A stretch of 34,134 bases of DNA from the NCBI GenBank assembly GCA_903858935.1, contig CAIOKO010000262.1, positions 1 to 34,134 on the forward strand, written 5' to 3'. Every line of letters starts with the position of its first letter. Position 1 is the first letter of the stretch. The DNA is from an uncultured Schlesneria sp. Its GTDB lineage: Bacteria > Planctomycetota > Planctomycetia > Planctomycetales > Planctomycetaceae. The notes beneath the pieces were generated by a model. It was not told where the DNA came from. It made no database searches and saw only the letters and a list, made by a program, of their open reading frames with translations. The translations under genes were made by a program, and so were the position numbers. Below, piece after piece: positions 8,270 to 16,262 of this stretch.

Positions 8270-10228
8270 CTATCTCCGCCCAATCAGCGGGGGCCGTGGA
8301 GTCCAGTTGGACGCGAGCTGTACGGTGGTCGAAATGGCGCCCGCCCAAACGACGGCATAGGCTTGGGGGAATTTAAAAATCCATGACATAAGGTACGCTA
8401 TCGCAACGGATGCGATAACGTTCCAGGTTCGAAAGCGTACCCTGCGCATCGGGTCCATCTCACGAGACCAGGGTCTCATTGCCAGCCATCCCGCGAAGAA
8501 CCAGGCATAACCCAACCACGTCGGATCGCCACCTTGAACCACCAGCGGATTCGTTCCTAAGGATGAAAAAACCGACCTTGCGGTATATGACGCGGGGGGG
8601 ATGTTGACCATCAGAAATTCACCCATCGCATAGGCGAATGACCCGATCAGGGCACCCGTGGCAAGCCGCACAATCCAACGCTGTCGTCTAGTCCAATCCT
8701 TTCCGAGGGTCCCCGTATGACCAATCAATATCAACCAGGTGCCGATGACGGACGTCGCAGCAAACAAAACTGCATGCTCCAGACTCGGCATGATCGGAGC
8801 GGGGCGAAACAGTCCCCGCGAGATTGCGAAACCTGTGGCGACATAAATACCCAATGACAACACAGATGCGATGACCGACGCCGTCCCCAATGAATTTGCG
8901 AGTTCCGGCAATCGCTTACTTAACGGTAAGACAACGATCTCTGGCTTTTTCGCAGAATTGTTACACCGAGTCGTCGTCGGTAATGACGCTGGCTTCGATT
9001 TCTGAACGGAGGGGGCTGTCCGCTGTCCGTAGATGTGCTCCTCCCAGTGAGGCGGGGCTGTTGTCGAGAACGGGTCCTGGTAAGCAGGTAATGTCCGGGG
9101 TAACGATTTCATGGCCCCAAAAGAACGCCACGGCGAGGAATTCTTGATCAGAGAAATCAGCTTATTTGAATAGTTGATCAGAACGACAAATGCATAGGCA
9201 GCAATCACGACGCCAAACATTCCGCCGATGCCTGAAATCCCGAAAAGCAACAAGATCACTGCGGTCACAATATTGGAGTTATCAGACTGTGATTTCGATG
9301 AAACGAGTTGGGGCAAAGGCCGATCAACGGGAATTCCGTTCGTGCGACCAGTTCCGACTTTTGATTGTTGACGTGAACCCGAGGAAAATTTTGGTAGAAA
9401 CGAAGATTCGGGGATGACCAATGGCTCGGCAGCACCCGCAGTCGCTTGAAGAAAATCCCGTTCAAGTTCTTTGGCGGTCGAAGTTCGTTTCTGGGGGTCT
9501 TTTTCGAGTGCTCTGGCAATCGTAGGACGAAGCGACGAAGGGATCGGCATCAGATCAGGCCGAGCGGTGAGGTGCTTCATCAATATTTCGGCTGTTGTTT
9601 CGCCGTTAAAGGGGAGTTTTCCCGTGATCAGTTCGTATAACATGATGCCGAGGGAATAGACGTCGACCTCAGGTCCGTACTGACCTCGTGCCACCTCTGG
9701 AGCCATGTAGTAAACAGTTCCAACGCTTTGCGTATGCTGCCCGCGACGATCGCTATCGAGTCGTTTTGATAAGCCGACATCGCCTACTTTCACGACGCCG
9801 TTTTCTCGATAGACGTTTGCCGGCTTCAGGTCGCGATGGACGATTCCCCGGTCATGCAAATGAGTGACTCCGGCGACAAGTCCACTCAGCCAATCCCGAA
9901 CCTCTTCAAGTGGTAAGCCGTTCGGGAACGAAACGAGGACATCTTCGAGGCTCGACCCGGCGACATATTCCATCACGACCCAGTGATCGCCATGCACGTC
10001 AGTCTTCAGATCAAACAGATTAACCAGGTTCGGATGCTTCAGGTTCAGGCACTGCGTCACCCCCCGAATCTCAACATCCTGATCTTGATGATGCAGCAGC
10101 TTGAGTGCAACTTCCTTGCCACCGTCGCTGTGAGCGAAATAAACCTCACCAAACCCGCCACGGTGAATACCGCGCTGGATTGTGTAGCCTGTAAGAGGCT
10201 GAGCACCTGTCTGGTAGGTAAAACGCAT
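8270..10228 (-). CDS. Membrane-anchored Hanks-type serine/threonine protein kinase
   Basis: The protein has 652 residues. The kinase domain at about 15-265 has the glycine loop RGGFGEVY (23-30), the ATP-anchoring Lys43 in EVALK, the catalytic loop HRDLKPAN with Asp133, the APE motif (177-179) and DVYSLGIMLYEL. The metal-binding DFG reads DVG (Asp150 kept, Phe replaced by Val). A proline/serine-rich linker follows, then many hydrophobic segments between about 318 and 650, so the kinase should face the cytoplasm on a multi-span membrane anchor rather than the usual single helix with a PASTA-type sensor. No extracellular ligand domain is evident. No Shine-Dalgarno site precedes the ATG at 10228. 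It is followed 3 nt later by a membrane protein and preceded 51 nt upstream by a small protein gene. Confidence 0.93.
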   Translation of the reverse strand: MRFTYQTGAQPLTGYTIQRGIHRGGFGEVYFAHSDGGKEVALKLLHHQDQDVEIRGVTQCLNLKHPNLVNLFDLKTDVHGDHWVVMEYVAGSSLEDVLVSFPNGLPLEEVRDWLSGLVAGVTHLHDRGIVHRDLKPANVYRENGVVKVGDVGLSKRLDSDRRGQHTQSVGTVYYMAPEVARGQYGPEVDVYSLGIMLYELITGKLPFNGETTAEILMKHLTARPDLMPIPSSLRPTIARALEKDPQKRTSTAKELERDFLQATAGAAEPLVIPESSFLPKFSSGSRQQSKVGTGRTNGIPVDRPLPQLVSSKSQSDNSNIVTAVILLLFGISGIGGMFGVVIAAYAFVVLINYSNKLISLIKNSSPWRSFGAMKSLPRTLPAYQDPFSTTAPPHWEEHIYGQRTAPSVQKSKPASLPTTTRCNNSAKKPEIVVLPLSKRLPELANSLGTASVIASVLSLGIYVATGFAISRGLFRPAPIMPSLEHAVLFAATSVIGTWLILIGHTGTLGKDWTRRQRWIVRLATGALIGSFAYAMGEFLMVNIPPASYTARSVFSSLGTNPLVVQGGDPTWLGYAWFFAGWLAMRPWSREMDPMRRVRFRTWNVIASVAIAYLMSWIFKFPQAYAVVWAGAISTTVQLASNWTPRPPLIGRR

Positions 10229-10279
10229 AAAGGATTACGTCTAAAGTTGGGTTCGGTTGTTTCGACGAGACGGTCTGTA

Positions 10280-10564
10280 TCATCCAGGGAGATACATTGA
10301 ACGAGCTCGAACCAGTTCCGTCCCTGGCGGCAAAGCGAGCTGCTCACCTGATTTCGTATAGAAGGCAAGTCCTTTATAGCTCGTTAAATAGCGATACTCG
10401 GTCACGAAGAAGCCCCATTTCTGAATGACAACCAATGGCTGGTCTTGTTTTTCCAGAATCGCCTGAAAATCCTCGGGTTCCAAAGTCACGGTCGTACCAA
10501 AAACACGCGGGGCTTCAATCGTTTGAGCGGGTACAACCCTATGATTGTTGAAGTCGATACTCAA
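10280..10564 (-). CDS. Small protein of unknown function, TTG start
   Basis: A 94-residue protein with no signal peptide or membrane segment. The core VVIQKWGFFVTEYRYLTSYK and the C-terminal LALPPGTELVRARS read like a compact folded domain; I have no firm family. The start is TTG at 10564, supported by GGAGG eight nt upstream; the nearby ATG at 10571 is out of frame. It lies between the coiled-coil gene (86 bp upstream) and the kinase gene (51 bp downstream), all on minus, so it may belong to the kinase transcript. Its Shine-Dalgarno sequence can pair with an upstream complement (see 10572-10628). Confidence 0.7.
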   Translation of the reverse strand: MSIDFNNHRVVPAQTIEAPRVFGTTVTLEPEDFQAILEKQDQPLVVIQKWGFFVTEYRYLTSYKGLAFYTKSGEQLALPPGTELVRARSMYLPG

Positions 10565-10571
10565 TTTTCAT

Positions 10572-10628
10572 TCCTCCGCCACGCGGAAATCCGCCTGAAT
10601 GTGCTTGCCATTGTAACGTAGCGGAGGA
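10572..10628 (-). promoter_or_regulatory. Shine-Dalgarno with upstream complementary sequence
   Basis: On the minus strand the ribosome binding site of the 94-residue gene lies in GCGGAGGA (plus 10572-10579), and its exact complement TCCTCCGC lies 41 nt upstream (plus 10621-10628). Pairing the two 8-mers in mRNA would hide the ribosome binding site. The pairing is read directly; a regulatory effect is inference. Confidence 0.45.
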
Positions 10629-10650
10629 GAATTCAGATCATCGAAAATCG

Positions 10651-11457
10651 TTACTTTATTGCGACAGCGTCTTCTGGCGTCGATTGGCTGAAGTAGGCGT
10701 CAATCTGTTTATCGAGATCAACAGGTACGGAAGGAGCCACTGACTCGACGGGAATCAGACCGACAAACTTCCCTTCGACGTCGAGCATCTTCTGCTTGAC
10801 GTCCAACTGCTTATTTAATTCGGTGATCAATTTACGAGCGTGGCTGAGGTTCGAATCATCAATCGCGAGCTGGCTGACAGTTTCCGCAGCCTTAACGGTG
10901 TGAACGCGAGCCTGAAGCTGTTCCAGCTTCACTTCCAGATCTTTCTTGGACTGCATCATATTTTCGAGCTTATTGCGATTGGCAACGAGCGTCATTTCAC
11001 GAGCAGCAAGAATCTTGCGGTCCGCTGCGAGAATTTCTTCTGCTGCCTTAAACCGTTCGAAGCGCATTGCGAGATCTCGCTTTACATCGGTTGAGGTATA
11101 CGAATGTCGTGCATACACGTAGGCAGTTTTGCCGGTTCCCAGATCGTTTCGCAGGGCCAGGATCGCGTCCTTCTGCTTGGCGATGTCAGATTCTTTCTGA
11201 GCGAGCGTTGTTTGAAGGTGTTCAATATCAACTTGCTGCTCGGCCACGACATGCATACATTGCCGAATATCAGGAACAAGCTGTTCAATCAGCGTGCGTG
11301 CGCGTTCCATTTCGAATTCGATTGGAACTTCGGCCTTGACCGCGTTTCTCACGTTCTGGCAACCGGCTCGGAGATAGCTGACCGCTTCGCGCCCGAAGAC
11401 AAAAGTACCGGCGATAACAGCCAAACTGAGTACCATCAGACCTTTTTTAAACATCAT
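10651..11457 (-). CDS. Secreted or membrane-anchored coiled-coil protein
   Basis: The 268-residue protein starts with a hydrophobic signal or anchor (about 6-22, after MMFKKG) and then is almost wholly helical. Long coiled-coil stretches run at about 55-115 and 140-235, rich in Glu, Lys, Gln and Leu heptads. They are broken by a tyrosine-rich insert near residues 110-122 (TGKTAYVYARHSY). The C-terminal 40 residues are acidic and proline-containing. GGGG precedes the ATG with about 6-7 nt spacing. I recognise no enzymatic motif; an envelope-structural role is likely but unproven. It is divergent from the redoxin/monooxygenase gene and first in the minus cluster that leads to the kinase. Confidence 0.75.
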   Translation of the reverse strand: MMFKKGLMVLSLAVIAGTFVFGREAVSYLRAGCQNVRNAVKAEVPIEFEMERARTLIEQLVPDIRQCMHVVAEQQVDIEHLQTTLAQKESDIAKQKDAILALRNDLGTGKTAYVYARHSYTSTDVKRDLAMRFERFKAAEEILAADRKILAAREMTLVANRNKLENMMQSKKDLEVKLEQLQARVHTVKAAETVSQLAIDDSNLSHARKLITELNKQLDVKQKMLDVEGKFVGLIPVESVAPSVPVDLDKQIDAYFSQSTPEDAVAIK

Positions 11458-11728
11458 TAACCCCCTGTTTTGGATTCGAAAAAGATTTCAATCACGACTT
11501 CATCCGTTCACTTGTGACGTCGTATTCATGGGTTATTCGCTGGTCAGAGCAAAATCTTGCGCAAAATCCGGGAAATTCTTCGGAACGATGAAAAAACGGT
11601 TAATCCGCAACGGATTGGGCCATGAATGAAACCGAAAATGACTACAATGGGTAATGTCAACGCCGATACATCATGCGATTTTGGCGGCTCTCTTCGTTGG
11701 AAGACGAACAGGATAACGGGAAGAATTC
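11458..11728. promoter_or_regulatory. Divergent promoter region
   Basis: These 271 bp separate the coiled-coil gene (minus) from the redoxin/monooxygenase gene (plus) and should hold both promoters. No confident -10/-35 pair is seen. A short palindrome AATCCGCAACGGATT lies at 11602-11616 and could be an operator. GGGAAG lies just before the ATG at 11729. Confidence 0.4.
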
Positions 11729-13666
11729 ATGCTTCGATCTGGACTGATTGCATTGTTGATTACAGGTGTCGTGGCCACAGCCCCGGCTGCTGAGAGCGTT
11801 TCAAAGCGACTCGGCCAGACGGTATCCGATTTTTCGCTGAAAGATTTTCGCGGGAAAACGCACACATTGGACGAGTACAAATCGAGTAAGCTCGTCGTGA
11901 TCGCCGTCTTAGGAACTGAATGCCCGCTCGCCAAGCAATACGCAGTCAAACTGCAGAAACTGGCTGACATATATGCGGATCGTGGAGTCACATTTCTCGG
12001 CTTGGATGCAAATCGCCAGGATTCGCTGGCTGAAATTGCCGCATTCGCCAGGACGAATTCGTTGTCTTTGCCGATCCTGAAAGACCTGAACCAGGAAGTT
12101 GTCGACAACTTGCAGGCAGTTCGAACTCCCGAAGTCTTTCTGCTCGATACTCAGCGGATAATACGGTATCGAGGTCGGGTTGATGATCAATTCGCGGTGG
12201 GAGGTCGGACACGTCCGGCACCGACCCGTGAAGATCTGAAGGCAGCCATCGACGAATTGCTCGCAGGAAATCAGGTCAGCGTTCCTGAGACAACTGCGAT
12301 CGGTTGTTTGATTGGGCGTTCGCGTCCGCCGAAACAGGATGCCACCGTCACATATTCGAACCAGATTTCTCGAATCCTGCAGAAGAACTGCGTCGAGTGT
12401 CATCGTCCCGGCGAGATCGCTCCGTTCAGCCTGACTGAATACCAGGAAGTCGCTGGCTGGGCCGATATGATCGTGGAAGTGACTCAGTCGCATCAAATGC
12501 CACCATGGCATGCCTCACCAGAATTTGGCCATTTCGTCAATGAGCGACGGCTGTCGGCAGAAGACCTGAACCTGATTGAGCAATGGGTCGCTGCCGGTGC
12601 ACCAGAAGGGAATCCTGCCGATTTGCCGCCACCGAAAACCTATACAGAAGGCTGGCAGCTTCCCCGTCAACCCGACCATGTCGTCTGGATGTCAGAAACC
12701 CCTTACAAAGTTCCGGCAGAAGGAACGGTTCGTTATCAGTATTTCACCGCCGATTCCGGTTTGACGGAAGAAAAATGGCTCACCTCAGCCGAAGTGATTC
12801 CAGGGAATCGTGAAGTTGTGCATCACGTCATCGTGTTCATGACGACCGACGGAAAAGTCCAGGATTCGGAACGGCAGATGGTCACGGCGTTCGTGCCAGG
12901 TCTGCGTATTACCCCGTTTCCGAAAGGGATGGCCAAGAAAATTCCTGCCGGGGCGAAATTCGTCTTTCAAATGCATTACACACCGAACGGAGTCGCTTGC
13001 GAGGATCGAACTCAGATCGGTCTGGTTTTCGCCGACCCTGCTGAAGTGACGCACGAAGTTCAAACCGCGACGACAGTTAATCGCCGATTCAAGATTGAGC
13101 CTCAGTTGGACAACCAGTCTGTTCAATCACAGGTTGTGACGGCCCCTGCGGATTTGATTTTGCTGTCAATGTCACCGCATATGCATTTGCGAGGCAAATC
13201 ATTCCGCTACGAATTGACGCTGCCTGACGGAACGCAGGAAACATTACTCGATGTGCCACATTACGATTTCAACTGGCAAACAGCCTATCGTCTGGCTGAA
13301 CCGAGAATTATCCGTCGGGGATCGAAGCTGAAAACGTATTCCTCTTATGACAATTCACCAAATAATCTCGCAAACCCCGACCCTTCGAAGACGGTGAGAT
13401 GGGGTGATCAATCCTGGGATGAAATGCATCTCGGCTACTTCGATATCGCGATCCCGAAGGGCTCCGAAAACATGGTCGACCAGGAGATCGCCAAAAAGAT
13501 CTTCAGTATGTTCGACAAGAACAAAGACGGTCAGTTGGCACGAGACGAAGTTGATCCCGACAAAAGGCCCATCTTTGATAAACTCGACGCCAACCAGGAC
13601 GGAATCGTCACAGAAGCAGAACTGATCCCGCGCATTCCGGAGTTGCGTAAATTGCTCCGTCTGTAA
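11729..13666 (+). CDS. Redoxin - cytochrome c - copper monooxygenase-like - EF-hand protein
   Basis: The 645-residue exported protein (signal peptide about 1-21) has four parts. A thioredoxin-fold redoxin at about 25-180 has a single Cys65 in GTECPLAKQY. A c-type heme site CVECH is at 221-225, followed by QMPPW as probable axial Met region. A domain at about 310-575 resembles copper type II ascorbate-dependent monooxygenases (PHM/DBH fold): His365-His366, His416 in FQMHYTPNG, His484-x-His486 in PHMHLRGK, and Met566 match the order of the two copper sites (HH...H; HxH...M). Two calcium-binding EF-hands are at 596-607 and 620-631. It probably acts in the periplasm, with heme passing electrons to or from copper. 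Substrate is unknown. GGGAAG precedes the ATG. It is the only gene on plus here besides dctA. Confidence 0.88.
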   Translation: MLRSGLIALLITGVVATAPAAESVSKRLGQTVSDFSLKDFRGKTHTLDEYKSSKLVVIAVLGTECPLAKQYAVKLQKLADIYADRGVTFLGLDANRQDSLAEIAAFARTNSLSLPILKDLNQEVVDNLQAVRTPEVFLLDTQRIIRYRGRVDDQFAVGGRTRPAPTREDLKAAIDELLAGNQVSVPETTAIGCLIGRSRPPKQDATVTYSNQISRILQKNCVECHRPGEIAPFSLTEYQEVAGWADMIVEVTQSHQMPPWHASPEFGHFVNERRLSAEDLNLIEQWVAAGAPEGNPADLPPPKTYTEGWQLPRQPDHVVWMSETPYKVPAEGTVRYQYFTADSGLTEEKWLTSAEVIPGNREVVHHVIVFMTTDGKVQDSERQMVTAFVPGLRITPFPKGMAKKIPAGAKFVFQMHYTPNGVACEDRTQIGLVFADPAEVTHEVQTATTVNRRFKIEPQLDNQSVQSQVVTAPADLILLSMSPHMHLRGKSFRYELTLPDGTQETLLDVPHYDFNWQTAYRLAEPRIIRRGSKLKTYSSYDNSPNNLANPDPSKTVRWGDQSWDEMHLGYFDIAIPKGSENMVDQEIAKKIFSMFDKNKDGQLARDEVDPDKRPIFDKLDANQDGIVTEAELIPRIPELRKLLRL

Positions 13667-13694
13667 ACGACGATTCAGTCGCTTCTCCCTCCTG

Positions 13695-13856
13695 ATCAAC
13701 GCACGAACGATGATCCAATTCTAATCCCGTCATGCGGCGCGCATGAACCGGCTATGTCAGTCATTTCGCAATCGCAATCAACGCGCGAACGGTAACCGCA
13801 TTCTTAACCCGTCGTGCGACGCGTACAAACCGGTTACGCCGGTCGTCCGACGTGCA
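13695..13856. repeat. Imperfect 82-bp tandem repeat
   Basis: Two copies, starting with ATCAACGC at 13695 and 13777, align over about 80 bp with roughly three quarters identity; both contain ACCGGNTA and CCCGTC blocks. A third ATCAAC begins at 13856 at the stop of the WD40 gene. The array fills the space between the convergent ends of the redoxin/monooxygenase gene and the WD40 gene. It may mark replication slippage; no coding content is seen. Confidence 0.6.
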
Positions 13857-14750
13857 TCAACCATCTGTACCGGTCACGGACCAGACATGAATCGTACGAT
13901 CGAATCCTGCCGAGGCGAGTTGCTTTCCGTCGGGACTGAATGCCACGCAGTAAATTGTGTTTTTATGAGCCGGGGTCGACAGCAGCATTCGAGAGCTGGC
14001 CGGTTCCCAGACTCGCAGAACTCCGTCGGCTCCACCTGAGACCAGCCATTTTCCGTTGGGGGAAAATACGACTGACTTTATGAGGCCGGAATTTGTTTCC
14101 AGTGTTGTTACGGATTCGCCGGACTTCGTCCATATTCGAATATTTCCATCGGCTGATGCTGAAGCCAGCAGCTTGTCGTCCGGCGAAAACGCCAGTCCTT
14201 CGACCCCCTTGGAATGTCCATTGATCGTCTGGGTCAATGACTTTGATTCGACGCTCCACAACCGGATCGAAAGTTCATCGCCACCCGAGGCAACAAGTTT
14301 GCTGTCGCCACTGATCGCAACACATTGCGGGTTTCCATCATGACCAGTCAGAATGGCTATAGGTGCGTTTGTCTGGGCGTCCCATAAACGAATGGTCTTA
14401 TCGAACCCGCCGGATGCCAGAAGTGTTCCTGTGCGAGCCGCTGCGGCACACGACAGATAATCCTGATGACCACTGAACGTCGCCTGCACGGCTCCCCCGT
14501 CAGCCGTCCAGAGCTTCAAGGTCCGGTCGAGGCTGGCGGTCACAATCCGGCCGTCAGCCAGATATCCGACGTACGCCACGCCGTCCCCGTGTCCTTTCAT
14601 TGTCGTCACCAGTTCGCCGTTTGATGCATCCCAGAGCCGGACGGTGTTGTCGAGGCTGGCGGTTGCCAACTTCTTGCCGTCGGGAGAAAACGCAGCCCAG
14701 TAAATGGCGTTACCGTGTGTCAGCGTCCTGATTCGTTGCAACCGTAGCAT
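13857..14750 (-). CDS. WD40-repeat beta-propeller protein
   Basis: The 297-residue protein is built of seven WD40 repeats, each with a core like FSPDGKKLATASLDNTVRLWD, enough for one closed propeller and nothing else. No signal peptide is visible, so it is either cytoplasmic or depends on a partner. WD40 propellers are protein-binding platforms; in planctomycetes they often accompany DUF1501 and cytochrome-domain (PSD1) proteins or form their C-terminal part. Its start lies 6 nt past the stop of the DUF1501 gene, so the pair is an operon. Function beyond binding cannot be inferred. Confidence 0.9.
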   Translation of the reverse strand: MLRLQRIRTLTHGNAIYWAAFSPDGKKLATASLDNTVRLWDASNGELVTTMKGHGDGVAYVGYLADGRIVTASLDRTLKLWTADGGAVQATFSGHQDYLSCAAAARTGTLLASGGFDKTIRLWDAQTNAPIAILTGHDGNPQCVAISGDSKLVASGGDELSIRLWSVESKSLTQTINGHSKGVEGLAFSPDDKLLASASADGNIRIWTKSGESVTTLETNSGLIKSVVFSPNGKWLVSGGADGVLRVWEPASSRMLLSTPAHKNTIYCVAFSPDGKQLASAGFDRTIHVWSVTGTDG

Positions 14751-14756
14751 AGAATA

Positions 14757-16106
14757 CTAGACCAGTTCTGGCAGCGGTTCATAAATGGGATCGACAAGGT
14801 ATTGCGGGCGGCCCGAAACGTCGGGCAACATCGTGCGGGCGACATCAATTCCCAGGTTGCGGTACAGCGTGGCGAAGACTTCCTGAAAATGGACCGGGCG
14901 TTCCTTAGGATGTTCACCCAGACGATTCGTTGATCCGATCACCTGGCCTGTTCGCAAGCCGCCGCCTGCAAGCATAGCGCATGCGACCTGGGGCCAATGG
15001 TCTCGACCGCCGTTCTTGTTAATGACGGGTGTACGACCGAATTCACCCCAGACAACTACCGTGACGTCTTTGTCCAATCCACGGTCTCGCAAGTCATCCA
15101 GCAGGGCGGACAGTCCTTGATCGAAAATCGGCAAGTGGTCGCGGGCGTTTTCAAAATTCGTTCCGTGCGGGCGGCCGTGCCAATCCCAGCGTCCGTATGC
15201 CAGAGTCACCACGCGTGCTCCCGCCTCGACCAGTCGCCGCGCTGCGAGTAAGTAATCATTCATCAGCGGTCCCGCATCGCCATAACCTGCGTTCTCCGTC
15301 GCACCCCGTCCATACATGTCGCGAACGCGCGGGTCTTCCTGCTCAAGGTCGAGCGCGTCCACCAGTTTACTCGACGTCAGGATTCCGAACGCCGCCTGGT
15401 ATTGAGATTCCAGACCGACCAGTGCACCACTGACTTCAGCCTCTCGTTTCAAGCGATCGATCTCATTGAGCAGTTGTTTGCGATTCCGCAGGCTTTCCAC
15501 GCTGATCCCAGCCAGTCCCAGCCGGGCCTGTTCTGCATTGGGAGCAAACGGTGCATGAGCTTGTCCCGCAAATCCGGCCTGGCCGGGGTCACCCCAAGCC
15601 GCATTCTTCATCCGCGGAGATAATCCGATGAAAGGGAGCGTCCCAGGTTCGACTGGCCCCTGAATTTTGGAAACTGCCGCGCCGAACGAGGGCCATCCCC
15701 CTGCCGGTTGGCCATTTACTCCGTGGCCGGTCATACACTGGAATGCGGCGTGACGCCCTTCAGAACCGACCAGAGAACGAATAATTGCCAGCCGGTCCGT
15801 GCGCTCAGACAGCAAAGGGAGTAACTCGCAGATTTCGATGCCGGGAACTTTCGTCGCGATCGGCTGAAACTCACCGCGGATTTCAACCGGGGCATCCATT
15901 TTCAAATCGACCATGTCCTGGTGTGGTGGCCCACCAGACAGAAATACCATGATCACCGACTTGTGCGATGTCCGTCCTGACGCGGCTTCCGCACGCAATA
16001 GTTCGGGCAGGCTGAGACCACCCATGGCCAAGCCGCCGATCTTCAAGAGCGACCGGCGACTCATCCCGTCACAAAATCGATGCCGTGTTCCCAGCAGATT
16101 AAGCAT
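14757..16106 (-). CDS. DUF1501 family protein with Tat signal
   Basis: The 449-residue protein begins with FCDGMSRRSLLKIGG, a twin-arginine signal (Arg17-Arg18), so it is exported folded. The mature part is the DUF1501 family, which has an alkaline-phosphatase/sulfatase-like fold: FLSGGPPHQDMVDLK near 55-70, VTLAYGRWDWHG, VVWGEFGRTPVINK and GGRDHWPQV are its usual landmarks. No enzymatic activity has been settled for the family. DUF1501 genes are normally paired with a PSD1 cytochrome gene; here none is adjacent, the upstream neighbour being asnB 156 bp away. It is followed closely by the WD40 gene. Confidence 0.93.
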   Translation of the reverse strand: MLNLLGTRHRFCDGMSRRSLLKIGGLAMGGLSLPELLRAEAASGRTSHKSVIMVFLSGGPPHQDMVDLKMDAPVEIRGEFQPIATKVPGIEICELLPLLSERTDRLAIIRSLVGSEGRHAAFQCMTGHGVNGQPAGGWPSFGAAVSKIQGPVEPGTLPFIGLSPRMKNAAWGDPGQAGFAGQAHAPFAPNAEQARLGLAGISVESLRNRKQLLNEIDRLKREAEVSGALVGLESQYQAAFGILTSSKLVDALDLEQEDPRVRDMYGRGATENAGYGDAGPLMNDYLLAARRLVEAGARVVTLAYGRWDWHGRPHGTNFENARDHLPIFDQGLSALLDDLRDRGLDKDVTVVVWGEFGRTPVINKNGGRDHWPQVACAMLAGGGLRTGQVIGSTNRLGEHPKERPVHFQEVFATLYRNLGIDVARTMLPDVSGRPQYLVDPIYEPLPELV

Positions 16107-16262
16107 GACTCACCCTCGCAATCTTCGCATCAACATTCACCAAGATGATAGCGTACGGATAAATCAGGATCGATGTCCATCCTGAAGTCTCTCCGAGGAT
16201 GCCTTAAAGCGATAAGTTTCGAGGATTGGCGGGGTTCGTCCATCTAGAAGAATCACTGTTTT

